Source of the DNA: Fibrobacter succinogenes
GTDB lineage: Bacteria; Fibrobacterota; Fibrobacteria; Fibrobacterales; Fibrobacteraceae
Length of the DNA: 40,675 nucleotides
Assembly: GCA_902762305.1 (NCBI GenBank)
Contig: CACWNW010000030.1
Coordinates: forward strand, 1-40,675
Direction: 5' to 3'
Position numbers and translations under genes: made by a program. Under the pieces are notes generated by a model. That model was not told where the DNA came from, made no database searches, and worked only from the letters and a program-made list of their open reading frames with translations. Below, piece after piece: positions 38,915 through 40,675 of the stretch. How positions within the stretch are numbered: position 1 is the stretch's first letter; each line of letters starts with the position of its first letter.

Positions 38915-40675
38915 TTACTTCAGTTCCTTCAATGCCGCTTCATTCTTCGCAATAATATCTTGCTGAGTTGCGAGCTTGGTGCGTTCGGCGTTCACCACGG
39001 CTTCGGGGGCGCCGCTCACGAACTTTTGGTTCGAAAGCTTCTTCTCGATGCTGGCGGCGAATGCCTTGGCCTTTTCGATTTCCTTTTCGAGGCGGGCGAT
39101 TTCTGCGGCCGGGTCGAGGATACCTTCGAGCGGGATGTAGAGTTCGCCACCGGGCACCACGGCGCTCGCGCTGAACTTCGGCTTGGCGGCCTTCACGGCA
39201 ACGCTCAGGTCAGAAAGACCCGAGAGCTCGGTGATGATTGCCATGCAGTCCTTCACGCTGGCTTCCGTTGCGGCGTCGTCGACGCTCACCACGGCGCTGA
39301 GCTTGGTGGCGGGGCTCACGTTGTAGCGGCCACGCACGCCACGCACGCTTTCCACCACGGCGAATGCCTGGTCGAATGCGGCTTCGATCTTCGCGTCGAT
39401 GAGCGATTCGTCGGCCTTGGGCCATGCGCGGCTGATGACCATTTCGCTGCCCTGGAACAGGATGCTGTTGAGTTCTTCGGTAATGAACGGCATCACCGGG
39501 TGGAGCAAGTCAAGCACGTTCTTCAGCACGTAGCTGAGAATAGCCATGGCGTTCTTCTTTTCGGCGGTGAGCGTTTCGCTGTTGATCACGGCCTTCTTGA
39601 TTTCCAAGTAGCTGGAGCAGACGTCGTCCCACACGAAGCGGTACAGGAACCCGGCGAGTTCGGCGAAGTGGTATTCTTCGAGCATGCGGGTGGCGTCCTT
39701 GATGGTCGTCTGCAGGCGGCTCAGAATCCACTTGTCTTCGAGCGCGAACAAGCTCTTGTCCATCGGGAGTTCGGCGGCAAGTGCGCCGGCCTGTTCGAGC
39801 TGCGGGTAAAGGAAGCGGCAGGCGTTCCACAGCTTGTTGCTGAAGTTACGGCCGATTTCGAACTTTTCGCTGGTGTTGATTTCGCGGCCATCCGGCTGCT
39901 TTTCCTTCTTCACCGGCAGGCGCACGTCTTGGTTGTCGGTGCAAAGGCTTGCCATCACAAAGCGGAGAGCGTCGGTACCGTACTTCTCTTCGATATCCAT
40001 CGGGTCCACGCCGTTGCCCTTGGACTTGCTCATGGTCTGGCCATTGCCGTCGAGGATCTTCGGGTGGATGTACACCGTGTGGAACGGGACCGTGCCCATG
40101 TTTTCCTGGCTGAAGAGCACCATGCGGGCGACCCACAGCGTAATGATGTCGCGGCTCGTCACGAGCACGCTGGTGGGGTAGTAGCGCTTGAGCGTGTCGG
40201 TGTTTTCCGGCCAGCCCATCGTGGAGTGCGGCCACAAGCCACTGGAGAACCACGTGTCGAGCACGTCTTCTTCCTGCTTGAGCACGCGGCCCGGAACAGC
40301 GTCTTCCTTGAGGTCTTCTTCCTGGCTGCACACGAGGTAGCCGCCGTTTTCGGCCTTGTAGAAGAAGATGTCGTCGCGGCCGGCAAATGCGGCCTTCAGT
40401 TCGTCTTCGCTAGCGTCCGTGTGCCAGATAGGAATGCGGTGGCCCCACCAGAGCTGACGGCTGATGCACCAGTCGCGCTTTTCGGCGAGCCAGTCCAGAT
40501 ACTTGTTGGCGTAACGTTCGGGGATAATCTTGATCTCACCGGATTTTACGGCGTTCATCGCGTTTTCGGCGAGCACGTCCATCTTCACGAACCACTGGTC
40601 GCTGAGGTACGGCTCGATCACAGTCTTGGAACGGTCAGAGTGGCCCACGTCCATTTCGTGGTCTTCCACCTTGAT
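38915..40675 (-). CDS. valS: Valyl-tRNA synthetase (3' part; 5' end outside the window)
   Basis: Class I aminoacyl-tRNA synthetase that charges tRNA-Val. About 586 C-terminal residues are present; the N-terminal Rossmann part with HIGH and most of the editing domain lie beyond the right edge. Visible features include the WGHRIPIWH segment, the KMSKS-type loop QTMSKSKGNGVDPMDIEEKYGTDALRF, the anticodon-binding helical domain (WNACRFLYPQ ... LELIKKAV-like), and the ValS-specific C-terminal coiled coil (LEKEIEKAKAFAASIEKKL ... NEAALKELK) that contacts tRNA. The reading frame is open to the window edge, so the true start cannot be given. A bidirectional terminator and a hairpin repeat follow the stop. 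Confidence 0.96.
   Translation of the reverse strand: MKVEDHEMDVGHSDRSKTVIEPYLSDQWFVKMDVLAENAMNAVKSGEIKIIPERYANKYLDWLAEKRDWCISRQLWWGHRIPIWHTDASEDELKAAFAGRDDIFFYKAENGGYLVCSQEEDLKEDAVPGRVLKQEEDVLDTWFSSGLWPHSTMGWPENTDTLKRYYPTSVLVTSRDIITLWVARMVLFSQENMGTVPFHTVYIHPKILDGNGQTMSKSKGNGVDPMDIEEKYGTDALRFVMASLCTDNQDVRLPVKKEKQPDGREINTSEKFEIGRNFSNKLWNACRFLYPQLEQAGALAAELPMDKSLFALEDKWILSRLQTTIKDATRMLEEYHFAELAGFLYRFVWDDVCSSYLEIKKAVINSETLTAEKKNAMAILSYVLKNVLDLLHPVMPFITEELNSILFQGSEMVISRAWPKADESLIDAKIEAAFDQAFAVVESVRGVRGRYNVSPATKLSAVVSVDDAATEASVKDCMAIITELSGLSDLSVAVKAAKPKFSASAVVPGGELYIPLEGILDPAAEIARLEKEIEKAKAFAASIEKKLSNQKFVSGAPEAVVNAERTKLATQQDIIAKNEAALKELK

Overview
The window looks like a chromosomal segment from a Fibrobacter-type bacterium (phylum Fibrobacterota). 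The main support is a TIGR02147-family gene (a paralogous family best known from Fibrobacter succinogenes), two surface lipoproteins with long Ser/Glu/Lys linkers, an abundance of envelope lipoproteins, and Gram-negative lipid A and lipoprotein enzymes (LpxH, Lnt). This assignment rests on recognising families by eye; no database search was run. Most genes share a moderately GC-rich codon usage. The gene at 38171-38797 is clearly more AT-rich and looks acquired.

Layout. 1-322: left-edge spacer with a hairpin terminator. 323-4153 (-): SWIM/SNF2 helicase. 4262-5192: two small secreted proteins. 5218-8560 (-): a lipoprotein-rsmI-lnt operon-like run. 8646-11515: lpxH, two unknown proteins and a degenerate alpha/beta-hydrolase. 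11516-12262: a 750-nt spacer with a tandem array of ~98-nt structured units and three GTGTTCCC boxes. 12263-14505: TIGR02147 gene overlapping a lipoprotein gene. 14559-14629: tRNA-Gln(CUG) with its own promoter and terminator. 14745-17731: RNA m5C methyltransferase, PEGA-domain protein, DUF1007 protein. 17922-22305: a probable outer-membrane protein followed by two PCMD-like lipoproteins. 22350-24983: thioredoxin, hisF, tldD. 25484-28567: small lipoprotein, then clpB behind a near-perfect sigma-54 promoter and broken by a one-base frameshift. 28659-31321: secreted protein, hisC and hisN. 31333-33732 (-): comEC. 33753-35608: leader peptide, metzincin-like lipoprotein, DUF4416 protein. 35613-38797: secreted protein, YhcG-type PDDEXK nuclease with DNA palindromes in its coding sequence, and the AT-rich unknown gene. 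38915-40675 (-): 3' part of valS.

How the genes fit together. Much of the window concerns the cell envelope: lipid A (LpxH), lipoprotein maturation (Lnt), and at least seven predicted lipoproteins, of which the 17922-22305 cluster probably displays glycan-binding modules outside the cell. The rest is housekeeping: histidine synthesis (hisF, hisC, hisN), rRNA/tRNA processing and charging, proteostasis (clpB, thioredoxin, tldD), and DNA uptake (comEC).

The most interesting signals are non-coding. They are the covarying hairpin array at about 11589-12085, a recurring TATATT/TAAATT box 6-8 nt before the ATG of eight genes that lack a Shine-Dalgarno (suggesting leaderless mRNAs), the sigma-54 promoter and frameshift at clpB, and two palindromic 39-nt repeats inside the yhcG-like gene. 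No CRISPR array, insertion sequence, prophage or rRNA gene was seen.
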